Source: Acidimicrobiia bacterium (GTDB lineage: Bacteria; Actinomycetota; Acidimicrobiia; Acidimicrobiales; Bin134). From it: 48,926 nucleotides of DNA. Numbering within the stretch: the first letter of the stretch is position 1; each line of letters opens with the position of its first letter. The stretch is taken from NCBI GenBank assembly GCA_022821445.1, contig JAJEDQ010000084.1, positions 1 to 48,926 of the forward strand, in the 5' to 3' direction. The notes under the pieces were generated by a model that made no database searches, was not told where the DNA came from, and saw only the letters and a list, made by a program, of their open reading frames with translations. The position numbers and the translations under genes are program-made. Below, piece after piece: positions 17,964 to 25,004 of this stretch.

Positions 17964-18357
17964 ACTTGAGCTCGACAGCCCCACCTGCGGCTTCGATGAG
18001 CTCTTTGGCCTTTTCGGCGTCCTCTTTGGAGGCTTTCTCCAAGACGGGCTTGGGGGCGTTGTCCACCAGCTCTTTGGCGTCTTTGAGGCCCAGGTTGGTG
18101 AGGGTGCGCACCTCTTTGATGACCTGGATCTTCTTTTCGCCCGCGCTGGTCAGGACCACGTCGAATTCGTTCTGCTCCTCAGCAGCGCCTGCGCCGTCGC
18201 CGCCGTCGGCGGCGCCCGGGGCCATCATCATGGGCATGGCTGCGGCAGGGGCCGCCGCCTCTACGTTGAAGCGCTCTTTGAAGGCTTCTTTGAGCTCGGA
18301 GAGCTCGAGCACGGTCATGGACCCGATGGAGTCCAGAATCTCGTCAACTTTGGACAT
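17962..18357 (-). CDS. rplL: 50S ribosomal protein L7/L12
   Basis: Stalk protein that recruits translational GTPases; 131 residues. It has an N-terminal dimerisation helix ([18 protein letters not shown]), an Ala/Gly/Met-rich hinge (about 34-60), and a C-terminal domain with [18 protein letters not shown]. The gene follows rplJ after a 69-bp gap and ends 220 bp before rpoB. Confidence 0.98.
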   Translation of the reverse strand: MSKVDEILDSIGSMTVLELSELKEAFKERFNVEAAAPAAAMPMMMAPGAADGGDGAGAAEEQNEFDVVLTSAGEKKIQVIKEVRTLTNLGLKDAKELVDNAPKPVLEKASKEDAEKAKELIEAAGGAVELK

Positions 18358-18426
18358 GGCTGTTTCTCATTCCTTTGTCAGTGGTTAGTGGTTATCGATC
18401 GTTTGCGCCGGCGTGATTGAGCGGGG

Positions 18427-19008
18427 TCATGCGGCGGCGGCGCCCTTCTCGCTCAGCGACTCCAGGAGGCCGGCCATCTCTACCAGCGGGGCGTCCAGGA
18501 GGCCGGCCATCTCCACCAGCGGGGCTTCCAGCAGCCCGGCCATCTCGGTCATGGGGGCTTCCAGCAGCCCGACGATCTCAGCCAGAATCTCGTCTCGGGT
18601 GCCCAGCTTGGACAGGGCGCTCACCTCGTCGGATGAGAGCACCTGACCGTCGAGCACCCCTCCCTTGATCGACAGGAAGCTGGAGTCTTCGGCGTACTGG
18701 CACAGGGCCTTGGCCAACGACACCGCGTCGCCGGGGGTGCCGTCTTCTCGGTTGCCGACGAAGGCCAGCGCAGTGGGGCCTACCAGCATCTCGTCCAGGT
18801 CGAGGTTCAACTCGCGGGCCGCGAAGCGGGTGAGGGTGTTCTTGTACACCTTGTATTCGCCGCCGGCCTCGTGCAGCTGGCGGCGCAGATCGGCCAAGGC
18901 CGGCACGTCGAGGCCGCGGTAGTCGGTGAGGACCACCGCCTCGGTGGAGGAGATGCGGTCGCGCACCTCATCCACGATGGCCACTTTCTCGGGGCGGGGA
19001 TTTTCCAT
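18427..19008 (-). CDS. rplJ: 50S ribosomal protein L10 with extended L12-binding repeat helix
   Basis: Base of the L7/L12 stalk; 193 residues, longer than E. coli L10 (about 165). The N-terminal rRNA-binding domain is standard (VVLTDYRGLDVPALADLR, YKVYKNTLTRFAA). The C-terminus consists of an 11-residue repeat of type GLLEAPLVEMA, three full copies and a fourth decayed one ending GLLESLSEKGAAAA. In this family each such segment of the C-terminal helix binds one L12 dimer, so three to four dimers are plausible. The gene is preceded by a structured leader. Confidence 0.97.
   Translation of the reverse strand: MENPRPEKVAIVDEVRDRISSTEAVVLTDYRGLDVPALADLRRQLHEAGGEYKVYKNTLTRFAARELNLDLDEMLVGPTALAFVGNREDGTPGDAVSLAKALCQYAEDSSFLSIKGGVLDGQVLSSDEVSALSKLGTRDEILAEIVGLLEAPMTEMAGLLEAPLVEMAGLLDAPLVEMAGLLESLSEKGAAAA
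18461..18579. repeat. 33-bp tandem repeat encoding the L10 C-terminal helix
   Basis: Units start at 18461, 18494 and 18527, with a partial unit at 18560-18579. Each begins TCCAG(G/C)AG(G/C)C on the plus strand. Units 1 and 2 differ at only two positions, suggesting recent duplication within the coding sequence. Confidence 0.85.
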
Positions 19009-19206
19009 CAGATTGCTGAACCTTCCGCAAAACCAGCAATGGGGCGCCGCTACGGTGCGAACGCCCCACGAGTCTCGGGAGGGTTCACCTCGTCAGGCTG
19101 GCCAACGACTCGGTGGGAACCGAGTGTCTGCCGATTAAGCGGTGCGGGGCACTGCGCCTGATGTCTGCGGCAAATCGATTATTTGTGAGCGACAAAAAGT
19201 ACCAAA
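19009..19206 (-). promoter_or_regulatory. L10 leader, putative autoregulatory mRNA structure
   Basis: This 198-bp gap before rplJ contains two clear stems: ACTCGGT/ACCGAGT (19108-19125, four-base loop) and GGGGCG/CGCCCC (19041-19067). In many bacteria the rplJL leader folds into a site bound by L10(L12) to repress translation. Position and structure fit that role; no alignment to a covariance model could be done. No coding sequence is seen here. Confidence 0.55.
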
Positions 19207-19908
19207 TCAGTTGCTGGCGCCCAAGTCGGCGGGATCCAGCCGGACGCTGGGCCCCATGGTGGAGGAGATGGCGACCTTGCGGATATAGCGGCCCTTGAGG
19301 GCTGCGGGCTTGGCCCGACTGATCTCCTCCATGACGGCGCGGATGTTGGCCACCAGCGCATCGGCCTCGAAGCTGACCTTGCCCACCGGAACGTGGACGT
19401 TGCCCTGGCGGTCGGTGCGGTATTCCACCTTGCCGCTCTTGAACTCGCCCACTGCTTTGGCCACGTCGTCGGTAACCGTGCCGGTCTTCGGGTTGGGCAT
19501 GAGCCCTCGGGGGCCCAGGACCTTTCCAAGCTTTCCCACCACCGGCATCATGTCGGGGGTGGCGATGGCCACATCGAAGTCCATCTTGCCGGCCTGTACC
19601 TGCTCGGCGAGATCGTCGGCGCCCACCACGTCGGCCCCGGCCTCGCTGGCCTGCGTAGCCGCTTCACCCTGGGCGAACACCGCCACCCGGACGTCGGTGC
19701 CGGTGCCCGAAGGCAGGCTGACCGTTCCCCGGATCATCTGCTCGGCCTTGCGGGGATCAACCCCCAGACGGGCGGCGAGCTCCAAGGTTTCGTCGAACTT
19801 TGCCGCGGCCAAGCTCTTCACCAGCTCGACGCCCTCTTGGGCGGTGTGCGGGTGTTGCTTGTCGTAGCGCTGGGCGGCATCGCTGTACCGCTTGCCATTC
19901 TTCGCCAT
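19207..19908 (-). CDS. rplA: 50S ribosomal protein L1
   Basis: L1 stalk protein; 233 residues from ATG 19908 (MAKNGKRYSDAAQRYDKQ). Hallmarks are AEQMIRGTVSLPSGTG, the L1 signature around GKLGKVLGPRGLMPNPKTGT, and GKVEYRTDRQGNVHVPVGK. The same frame remains open upstream through rplK, but this is the homologous start. It lies 14 bp after rplK. Confidence 0.97.
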   Translation of the reverse strand: MAKNGKRYSDAAQRYDKQHPHTAQEGVELVKSLAAAKFDETLELAARLGVDPRKAEQMIRGTVSLPSGTGTDVRVAVFAQGEAATQASEAGADVVGADDLAEQVQAGKMDFDVAIATPDMMPVVGKLGKVLGPRGLMPNPKTGTVTDDVAKAVGEFKSGKVEYRTDRQGNVHVPVGKVSFEADALVANIRAVMEEISRAKPAALKGRYIRKVAISSTMGPSVRLDPADLGASN

Positions 19909-19922
19909 GTCGGCTCCCTTTC

Positions 19923-20348
19923 CTACGCCACCGTGATGCCCATGCTGCGGGCAGTTCCGGCCACTTGCAGCTTGGCTTGCTCGAGGTCGTCGGTGTTGAG
20001 GTCGGGCATCTTGACCTTGGCGATCTCCGCACACTGGGCGTCGGTGATGGTTCCGACCAATTCGCGGCCCGGCTCCATTGACCCCTTCTCCAGACTGGCC
20101 GCCTCGCGAATCAAAAACGAGGTGGGCGGGGTCTTGGTTATGAAGGTGAACGTGCGGTCTTCGTAGATGGTGATCTCCACCGGGATGATCTGGCCCCGCT
20201 TGTCCTCGGTCTTGGCGTTGTAGTCCCGGCAGAAGTCCATGATGGCCACGCCGTGGGGGCCGAGTGCAGTGCCCACCGGGGGTGCCGGGGTGGCCTGGCC
20301 CGCCGGAATCTGGATTTTGATGGTGGTGGCTACCTTCTTTTGAGCCAT
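19923..20348 (-). CDS. rplK: 50S ribosomal protein L11
   Basis: GTPase-centre protein binding 23S rRNA; 141 residues. The proline-rich N-terminal segment [19 protein letters not shown] and the C-terminal rRNA-binding part ending AGTARSMGI are present. It precedes rplA by 14 bp and follows nusG by 62 bp, the usual order. Confidence 0.98.
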   Translation of the reverse strand: MAQKKVATTIKIQIPAGQATPAPPVGTALGPHGVAIMDFCRDYNAKTEDKRGQIIPVEITIYEDRTFTFITKTPPTSFLIREAASLEKGSMEPGRELVGTITDAQCAEIAKVKMPDLNTDDLEQAKLQVAGTARSMGITVA

Positions 20349-20410
20349 GACTGTGCCCCTTCTGGCTAGGTCGTCTTGCTGTTTGGCGACTTGAGAGAGC
20401 TTGAATCTTC

Positions 20411-21259
20411 TTACAATTTGGCCACTTGGGAGAACTCAAGCTCGACGGGGGTCTCCCGGCCGAAGATGTTGACCAACACCTTCACCTTGAGCTGGTCCTC
20501 GTTGATCTCGGCCACCTCACCGGAGAAGTCGGCGAAGGGACCTTCTTTGACCCGGATAGTCTCGCCCACCTCGTAGAGAAGGCGGGGCTTGGTGCGGCGG
20601 ACAGTCTGCTCGCCGTCGGTCTTGACTTGGAGGAAGTTCTCCACGTCTTTGCGCTTGAGGGCGGAGGGCTTGCTGCCCCGGCGACCGTGGCCCACAAAAC
20701 CGGTCACGCCGGGAGTGTTCCGGATCACTTCCCAAGAGATGTCGTTCATCTCGGCTCGGACCAGCAGATAGCCGGGGAACATCTTCTTCTTGGTGGTGAC
20801 CTTCTTGCCGGCTTTGAACTCCACCACGTCTTCCATGGGGATGACGGTTTCGTGGATGTGGCTCTCCATGTCCATGGTCTTGCGGCGGGCTTCGATGTTC
20901 TGCTGGACCTTGTTCTCATAGCCCGACTGGGTATGGACCACATACCACTTCCCGGGCATGTCGTAGGGGCTGATGGTTTCGACTTCTTCTTCGGCCTTCT
21001 CATAGACCAGGTCTTCGGCGTCGATTACCTCGGCCGCATCCTCTGGCAGGGCAGCGTCGTCAAGAAAGCTGTCGCCAACTGGGTCGGGGACCTTGGGTTC
21101 GGGTTGGGTGCCCGGCCCGGTGGGCAGCAATGCGGCCGCGGCCTCGGCGGCGTCAACCGGCGTGTCGGCCTCGACCGTCTCGGATTCCGAGTCGGGCGCA
21201 TCGGCGGTGGTGGTGGGGAAGAGGTCAGTCATTTCGGTTTCGTCTACCTCGGGACTCAT
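20411..21259 (-). CDS. nusG: Transcription elongation/antitermination factor NusG
   Basis: Couples RNA polymerase to the ribosome and to Rho. It is 282 residues from ATG 21259, which overlaps the secE stop as ATGA. The first roughly 103 residues are an acidic, low-complexity extension, as seen in several actinobacteria. The NGN domain begins [14 protein letters not shown] near 105, and the KOW motif ([17 protein letters not shown]) lies near the C-terminus. The frame is open to 21577, but the secE overlap and sequence favour this start. Confidence 0.97.
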   Translation of the reverse strand: MSPEVDETEMTDLFPTTTADAPDSESETVEADTPVDAAEAAAALLPTGPGTQPEPKVPDPVGDSFLDDAALPEDAAEVIDAEDLVYEKAEEEVETISPYDMPGKWYVVHTQSGYENKVQQNIEARRKTMDMESHIHETVIPMEDVVEFKAGKKVTTKKKMFPGYLLVRAEMNDISWEVIRNTPGVTGFVGHGRRGSKPSALKRKDVENFLQVKTDGEQTVRRTKPRLLYEVGETIRVKEGPFADFSGEVAEINEDQLKVKVLVNIFGRETPVELEFSQVAKL

Positions 21260-21561
21260 CGATCGAACAACTTCAAGATGGCTTCGCTGAAGCCCCAGTC
21301 GAGCAGGCCGATGGCCGCGGTGAGAAGCACCAGCACCACCAGCACCACGATGGAGTAGTTGACGACTTCCTCGCGCCGGGGCCAAGACACCTTGCGGAGC
21401 TCGCCGCGCACCTCGCGCAGGAACTGGGCCGGTCCTACCCGCTCTTCGCCGGGGCGGGGCTGATTGCGAGGCTGGCGGCGGTCGCGGACCGGGGTGCCTT
21501 CCTCGTCGACAAAGCCCTGCTTCTTGGCGATCCTCTTCTGTTGTCGGTTCAGGTCGGTCAT
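21256..21561 (-). CDS. secE: Preprotein translocase subunit SecE
   Basis: Single-span essential subunit of the Sec channel; 101 residues from ATG 21561 (MTDLNRQQKRIAKKQ). After a charged N-terminus come the conserved amphipathic REVRGELRKVSWPRREEV and one membrane helix (about 70-90, VVLVVLVLLTAAIGLLDWG). The longer open frame runs into tRNA-Trp and is rejected. It is translationally coupled to nusG. Confidence 0.95.
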   Translation of the reverse strand: MTDLNRQQKRIAKKQGFVDEEGTPVRDRRQPRNQPRPGEERVGPAQFLREVRGELRKVSWPRREEVVNYSIVVLVVLVLLTAAIGLLDWGFSEAILKLFDR

Positions 21562-21606
21562 GCTGACTCCAGTGCACCCGGCACTAGGGAGACGGGCTTG
21601 CTTGCG

Positions 21607-21679
21607 CAGGGCAGGAGGGACTCGAACCCCCAACCGCCGGTTTTGGAGACCGGTGCTCTACCAATTGAGCCACTGCCCT
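21607..21679 (-). tRNA. tRNA-Trp (CCA anticodon)
   Basis: A 73-nt cloverleaf with acceptor AGGGCAG pairing with CTGCCCT, anticodon loop CTCCAAA, and T-arm GGGGGTTCGAGTCCC. The 3' CCA is not encoded. It sits 45 bp upstream of secE, the standard actinobacterial tRNA-Trp-secE-nusG arrangement. Confidence 0.96.
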
Positions 21680-21724
21680 TCGTTCGTTAGGGGCAAAGAC
21701 AAGGCTACAGCGCCAGCCGGGGCC

Positions 21725-21808
21725 ATCCCAATACAAAATCGCGCGCCTTGCTTCGACAGGAGCAGTCGGAGTCATGGATGCCGATAGAAATTATCCCAAT
21801 ACAAAATC
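21725..21808. repeat. Pair of identical 16-bp direct repeats upstream of tRNA-Trp
   Basis: ATCCCAATACAAAATC occurs at 21725-21740 and 21793-21808, 68 bp apart. On the minus strand each reads GATTTTGTATTGGGAT, AT-rich against the surroundings; the distal copy runs on into GGGATAAT, which resembles a -10. The region 21680-21822 contains no gene and presumably carries the promoter of the tRNA-Trp-secE-nusG transcript. Confidence 0.5.
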
Positions 21809-21822
21809 AGGGGGCCGGATGA

Positions 21823-22008
21823 CTATCGGCGGACTCGACGGCGGAAGAGGACGGTGATAACCGCCAGGGTGGTGGCGGCCAGGAAGCGCCGGACGAGCTG
21901 TCGGCGCCGGTCGTACTGGTCGAGCCGGGCCATGACCTTCCACACCAGGGTGGGGGGCGCCTCGGCTGGGGGACGGTGGTCGAATGGCCGGGTGGCGTCA
22001 TTGATCAC
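21823..22008 (-). CDS. Small putative membrane protein overlapping the sigma factor gene
   Basis: A 61-residue reading frame from GTG 22008, overlapping the sigma-factor 3' end by 11 bases. It has a charged N-terminal half (LVWKVMARLDQYDRRRQLVR), one short hydrophobic helix (FLAATTLAVITVLF) and an Arg-rich tail, so probably one membrane segment with a basic cytoplasmic end. GC-rich third positions favour this frame over the overlapping ATGA frame. No family recognised. Its place directly after an ECF sigma gene is where anti-sigma partners often lie, but it shows no zinc-binding anti-sigma motif. Confidence 0.4.
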   Translation of the reverse strand: MINDATRPFDHRPPAEAPPTLVWKVMARLDQYDRRRQLVRRFLAATTLAVITVLFRRRVRR

Positions 22009-22597
22009 GAGGCCGCCTCGTCTTGTTGTCCGGGTCCGGGAGCGCGGCTTGATCGGCTTGGTCGGCGCCAAACTCAGCTGTGCGTTGCAGCACGGTGCGA
22101 AGCCGCTGACGGGCCCGATGGAGCCGGACCTTGGCCGCAGAGGTGGTGATGCCCAACTCGGCGGCGATCTCACTGTGAGAGAGGTCGTGCAGATCACGCA
22201 GCACCACCACCTGGCGCAACCGCTCGGGCAGCGCCCGTATCGCTCGGTCGATGTGGTGGCGCAGGACGGCGGCCTCGGCTCGCAGGCTCGGGTCCTGCTC
22301 GGGCCGCAGATCGACTATGGGGACGTCGTCGCTCAGTTCCTCGGTGCGTTGGCGGGTTCGGCGGCTCAAATGGGTGGACGCGCAGTTGCTGGTGATTCGG
22401 TACATCCAGGTGGAGAAACTGGAGTCGCCCCGAAAGCGGCGAATCGCCCGGTAGGCCCGGACATAGGCGTCTTGCACCACGTCAGCAGCGTCGTCTCGAT
22501 TGCCGGTGAGCCGATAAGCCAAGGCGTAGATGGCTCGGTAGGTGGCCCGGACCAGCTCGTTGAACGCGTCGCGGTCGCCGCGGCGGGCGGCTTCCAC
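21998..22597 (-). CDS. ECF-type RNA polymerase sigma factor
   Basis: Group 4 sigma factor, 199 residues. Region 2 contains YALAYRLTGNRDDAADVVQD, AYRAIRRFRGDSSFSTWMYR and ITSN. Region 4 contains LPERLRQVVVLRDLHDLSHS followed by the helix-turn-helix EIAAELGITTSAAKVRLHRA. The assigned start is GTG 22597; five sigma-like codons (DDAEL) lie just upstream without a usable ATG, so the true N-terminus may be slightly longer. No classical anti-sigma gene follows, only a tiny putative membrane protein. Confidence 0.85.
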   Translation of the reverse strand: MEAARRGDRDAFNELVRATYRAIYALAYRLTGNRDDAADVVQDAYVRAYRAIRRFRGDSSFSTWMYRITSNCASTHLSRRTRQRTEELSDDVPIVDLRPEQDPSLRAEAAVLRHHIDRAIRALPERLRQVVVLRDLHDLSHSEIAAELGITTSAAKVRLHRARQRLRTVLQRTAEFGADQADQAALPDPDNKTRRPRDQ

Positions 22598-22686
22598 CAG
22601 TTCGGCGTCGTCGGGGACATGCTCGCGAGATGCTGCGGGTTCGATAGAGCCACCCTATCGCCGGCCCGCAGCGGGGCGAAAGGGTG

Positions 22687-22715
22687 GGTGGTAGCGGCGG
22701 CCAGACTCGAACTGG
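22687..22715. repeat. Distal copy of tRNA-Met 3' end (att-like direct repeat)
   Basis: 29 bases identical to 24722-24750, i.e. the encoded CCA, the acceptor 3' strand and most of the T-arm of tRNA-Met plus two flanking bases. Beyond 22715 the similarity stops abruptly and no tRNA remains. This is the pattern left by site-specific integration into a tRNA 3' end. Confidence 0.8.
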
Positions 22716-22791
22716 GCCTTTCAGAGAGTGTGAGGCATGGGAGCGATGGAGGGATCTATCGAGTCAAGGTCTCGGACAATTGAGGGCATAC

Positions 22792-24558
22792 TCACGCGTT
22801 GTCGACGGGTGCGTCAGGATCGCTTAGTCGCCACTGATTGTGGCGGCTGCGCCGCTTCTCGCTAGTTGCCTCGACTTCTCCGCCTTCTTCCATTAGGTGG
22901 AGCCATCGGAGTACACCTTGGCTTGTCATCTGGAGTTCCTCAGCGAGATGCCGAGCTGGCTGTGGGCCCGACTCAAGTATGCCTTTGATCTGGGCTCGTC
23001 GGTCTCGGCGAGGTTGCGGTGGTTTTCCATTGAGGTCCAGCCGCGCTTGAATCTCTGAGTTGTCCGTACCGAGGAGCATCCAGACTGCCCATCGTTTGTC
23101 GCTGGTCTTTTCGATGAGGTTCTCTCCAGCGAGGCCGGTCAATTCGCGAGTTGCCGTTAACGGATCACACCCAGTTAACGATCGATACTGCTGATTCGTG
23201 ATTTTCTGGTTCCTGCGTAAGAAGGCAAGAGCCAGTCGTTGTCGATCGTTGAACTGCGCGGTATCAATTGTCGACAGCCACGCTACCGCTTCGTCATCAA
23301 GCAGTCCGTGGTTCTTGATTACCATCCGAAACTCGCGTACGGCATCGAAGATCTGTGGTGGTTCCATCCCAGCATCGCGAAGTGCCGCGGCCGTAGCCAA
23401 CAATCCAGATCCGCGGTTCTCACAGACTGTCCGCCCGGTTGGCTCGACCTCGACGTCTTCTAGGAGCTTGGCCAAACGTGCGTTTCTTGACGAAGAGACC
23501 GACTCGGTAAAGAGATCCTCGCGCGAGACGGGTCCGTGCAAGCCTCCAGGGCTGGAGACTTCGAGTCTGTCAGGGTAGAGGGCGACTCGGACTTGGGTAC
23601 CGTGAGCGAGAGAGTGGTAGTCCCGATGCATCAGGGCATTAGCAACAAGCTCGCGGACAGCCTCCTCCGGGTACTCCCACCGATCCTCGCGACCGAGTCC
23701 GACCACGATTGACCGGCGCTTCATATTTCGTCGGAGTGCAGTGAGTGACTCCGCAACCATGCGGGGGATTGGCCCATCGATCGACTGATTGTCGAGAAAC
23801 CGCGTTCCATCGTCGAGTGGTTCTCCTGATGGCGTCGGCAAGGCGACGAAGGTGATGTCGAGTTGGGGAAAGAATTGCTGGGGAAAACGCCCGAGCGCCA
23901 GCAGTCCGGCAAGTGTCACTCCCCGTTCGTCTCCGCGTTTGACTATTACCCCCATCATGCTGAGTATCTCTTCGTCATTCGCCTGAGCGAAAACCTGGCC
24001 GCGTGTTGACCGTAGGCGATGTAGGAACCTGTTGATGAGGTCCGAGTCGAGATCGTCAACGGTCGCCCCCTCGACGATTGCTCCATCGTCGTCGGGCTGC
24101 CCTCTAGACGACTTGAGAATGTGGACTTCATAAGTTGAGAGGTTGCGGTCACCGTCGAACGTCCTGACGTAGGAACCGCGTTCGATCCCACGGGCCTTCA
24201 CGAAGCACGGCTTCCGCGTGGATGAGAGTTCGTCGATGGCTGCCGCCATGATGGCTTTTCCGTCAACTTCGACGATGTCGACTTCTGGCCGGATTGGCGG
24301 GTCTAGTTGGTCTGAGCACGCTGACGCGAAGTCAGTAGCTAGCTTTGCGGCGTCAACGTCTAGAGCGGCGAATTGGGTGCTTTCGTCCAAGCCTAGGATG
24401 ATCAGTCCACCATCGGTATTCGCAAATGCTGAGACGGTTTCGATGATCGACGTCGGCAGACCACCGGCTGCCGCCTTTGCCTCGATCGTGGCTAGGTCAG
24501 TCTTGGCTGCACGGAGTTTGGGCAGCGCTTCGTTGACGCTGGTTGCAATATCAGGCAA
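22792..24558 (-). CDS. AlbA_2 (Schlafen-like) / HATPase / winged-helix protein, island-borne
   Basis: A 588-residue protein of the AlbA_2-HATPase_c_4 type, often annotated as an ATP-binding transcriptional regulator. AlbA_2 domain about 17-145 (core TVSAFANTDGGLIILGLDE at 41-59). GHKL-type ATPase about 296-395, with N-box ELVANALMHRDY, SSPGGL and NRGSGLL. Two winged-helix segments at about 445-485 and 520-570. The likely start is TTG 24558, with AGAGGAG six bases upstream; the frame stays open to an alternative TTG at 24597 that would consume the repeat array. It is the sole gene of the tRNA-Met island. DNA target and role (regulation or defence) are unknown. Confidence 0.7.
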   Translation of the reverse strand: MPDIATSVNEALPKLRAAKTDLATIEAKAAAGGLPTSIIETVSAFANTDGGLIILGLDESTQFAALDVDAAKLATDFASACSDQLDPPIRPEVDIVEVDGKAIMAAAIDELSSTRKPCFVKARGIERGSYVRTFDGDRNLSTYEVHILKSSRGQPDDDGAIVEGATVDDLDSDLINRFLHRLRSTRGQVFAQANDEEILSMMGVIVKRGDERGVTLAGLLALGRFPQQFFPQLDITFVALPTPSGEPLDDGTRFLDNQSIDGPIPRMVAESLTALRRNMKRRSIVVGLGREDRWEYPEEAVRELVANALMHRDYHSLAHGTQVRVALYPDRLEVSSPGGLHGPVSREDLFTESVSSSRNARLAKLLEDVEVEPTGRTVCENRGSGLLATAAALRDAGMEPPQIFDAVREFRMVIKNHGLLDDEAVAWLSTIDTAQFNDRQRLALAFLRRNQKITNQQYRSLTGCDPLTATRELTGLAGENLIEKTSDKRWAVWMLLGTDNSEIQARLDLNGKPPQPRRDRRAQIKGILESGPQPARHLAEELQMTSQGVLRWLHLMEEGGEVEATSEKRRSRHNQWRLSDPDAPVDNA

Positions 24559-24567
24559 GTCTGCTCC

Positions 24568-24640
24568 TCTTCCAACTTGTTGGATCTTATCTTCCAACTT
24601 GCTAGATCGCGTCTTTTAACTTGTATGTGCAACTCGCTAG
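24568..24640. promoter_or_regulatory. 22-bp-period palindromic operator array upstream of the island gene
   Basis: AACTTG recurs at 24574, 24596 and 24618 (exact 22-bp steps), with a variant AACTCG at 24631. The copy nearest the gene is a perfect palindrome TCCAACTTGTTGGA (24571-24584). The next, TCCAACTTGCTAGA (24593-24606), is partly decayed, and the third more so. The array ends ten bases before the TTG start, covering the promoter and Shine-Dalgarno flank. Probable autoregulatory sites of the AlbA_2 protein. Confidence 0.55.
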
Positions 24641-24723
24641 TGGCGATGGGAGTTACTGTCGAGACCCACGGACAACCCAAGACCAAAAAATCGTGACAAA
24701 CCCGACAAATGCCGAAGACGTGG

Positions 24724-24800
24724 TGGTAGCGGCGGCCAGACTCGAACTGGCGACCTCTCGATTATGAGTCGAGCGCTCTTACCGACTGAGCTACGCCGCC
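24724..24800 (-). tRNA. tRNA-Met (CAT anticodon)
   Basis: A 77-nt gene including an encoded CCA. Acceptor GGCGGCG pairs with CGCCGCT (one G-U), D-arm TAGCTCAGTCGGTAAGAGC, anticodon loop CTCATAA. Elongator methionine is most likely; a tRNA-Ile with modified CAT is the alternative. Its 3' end is the att-like repeat. Confidence 0.9.
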
Positions 24801-24806
24801 CCGGAA

Positions 24807-24835
24807 CTCATCAGCGACTGGATGTCGCTGATGAG
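24807..24835. other. Perfect 12-bp hairpin between tRNA-Thr and tRNA-Met
   Basis: CTCATCAGCGAC (24807-24818) and GTCGCTGATGAG (24824-24835) are exact inverted copies around a five-base loop. No T-tract follows on either strand, so it is more likely a processing or structural spacer of the tRNA transcript than a terminator. Confidence 0.6.
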
Positions 24836-24841
24836 ACCCTG

Positions 24842-24914
24842 AGCCTCCTGAGAGAATCGAACTCTCGACCTTTTCCTTACCATGGAAACGCTCTGCCGAC
24901 TGAGCTAAGGAGGC
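24842..24914 (-). tRNA. tRNA-Thr (GGT anticodon)
   Basis: A 73-nt cloverleaf with acceptor GCCTCCT pairing with AGGAGGC, anticodon stem TTTCC/GGAAA, loop ATGGTAA (anticodon GGT), and T-arm GAGAGTTCGATTCTC. CCA is not encoded. It lies 41 bp upstream of tRNA-Met on the same strand. Confidence 0.94.
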
Positions 24915-25004
24915 GGGCTGGGAACTCTATCCCTTTGCGACGCCAATATTGCCACTCTGTGCCAGGGGCGGGAAAGCCAGAATTAGGAGGTGACGAGCGG
25001 TACG

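Larger units (their letters stand above)
22687..24750. mobile_element. Putative 2-kb integrated element in tRNA-Met with a single gene
   Basis: The segment is bounded by perfect 29-bp direct repeats, one being the tRNA-Met 3' end (24722-24750) and the other a detached copy (22687-22715). The repeat-to-repeat distance is 2035 bp. The only gene inside is the AlbA_2/HATPase regulator; there is no integrase, transposase or relaxase. In many actinobacteria the stretch after tRNA-Thr/tRNA-Met carries rpmG, which is not seen here. It is either a degraded island, an element mobilised in trans, or a very small satellite-like cassette. Confidence 0.6.

Noticed and set aside
19207-20439. 410-codon frame spanning rplK and rplA
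   Set aside because: The first part is rplK in the wrong frame; L1 begins at ATG 19908 by homology.
21561-21787. Open frames extending secE through tRNA-Trp and others over the tRNA
   Set aside because: The tRNA structure is unambiguous and SecE homology starts at 21561.
21807-22001. 64-codon frame starting ATGA at the sigma-factor stop
   Set aside because: Pro/Ser/Trp-rich out-of-frame composition; the overlapping frame 21823-22008 has proper third-position bias and a membrane helix.
21680-24841. Search for rpmG (L33) or another ribosomal gene between tRNA-Met and tRNA-Trp
   Set aside because: No zinc-ribbon L33-like frame, including ones shorter than 60 codons, was seen in the gaps.
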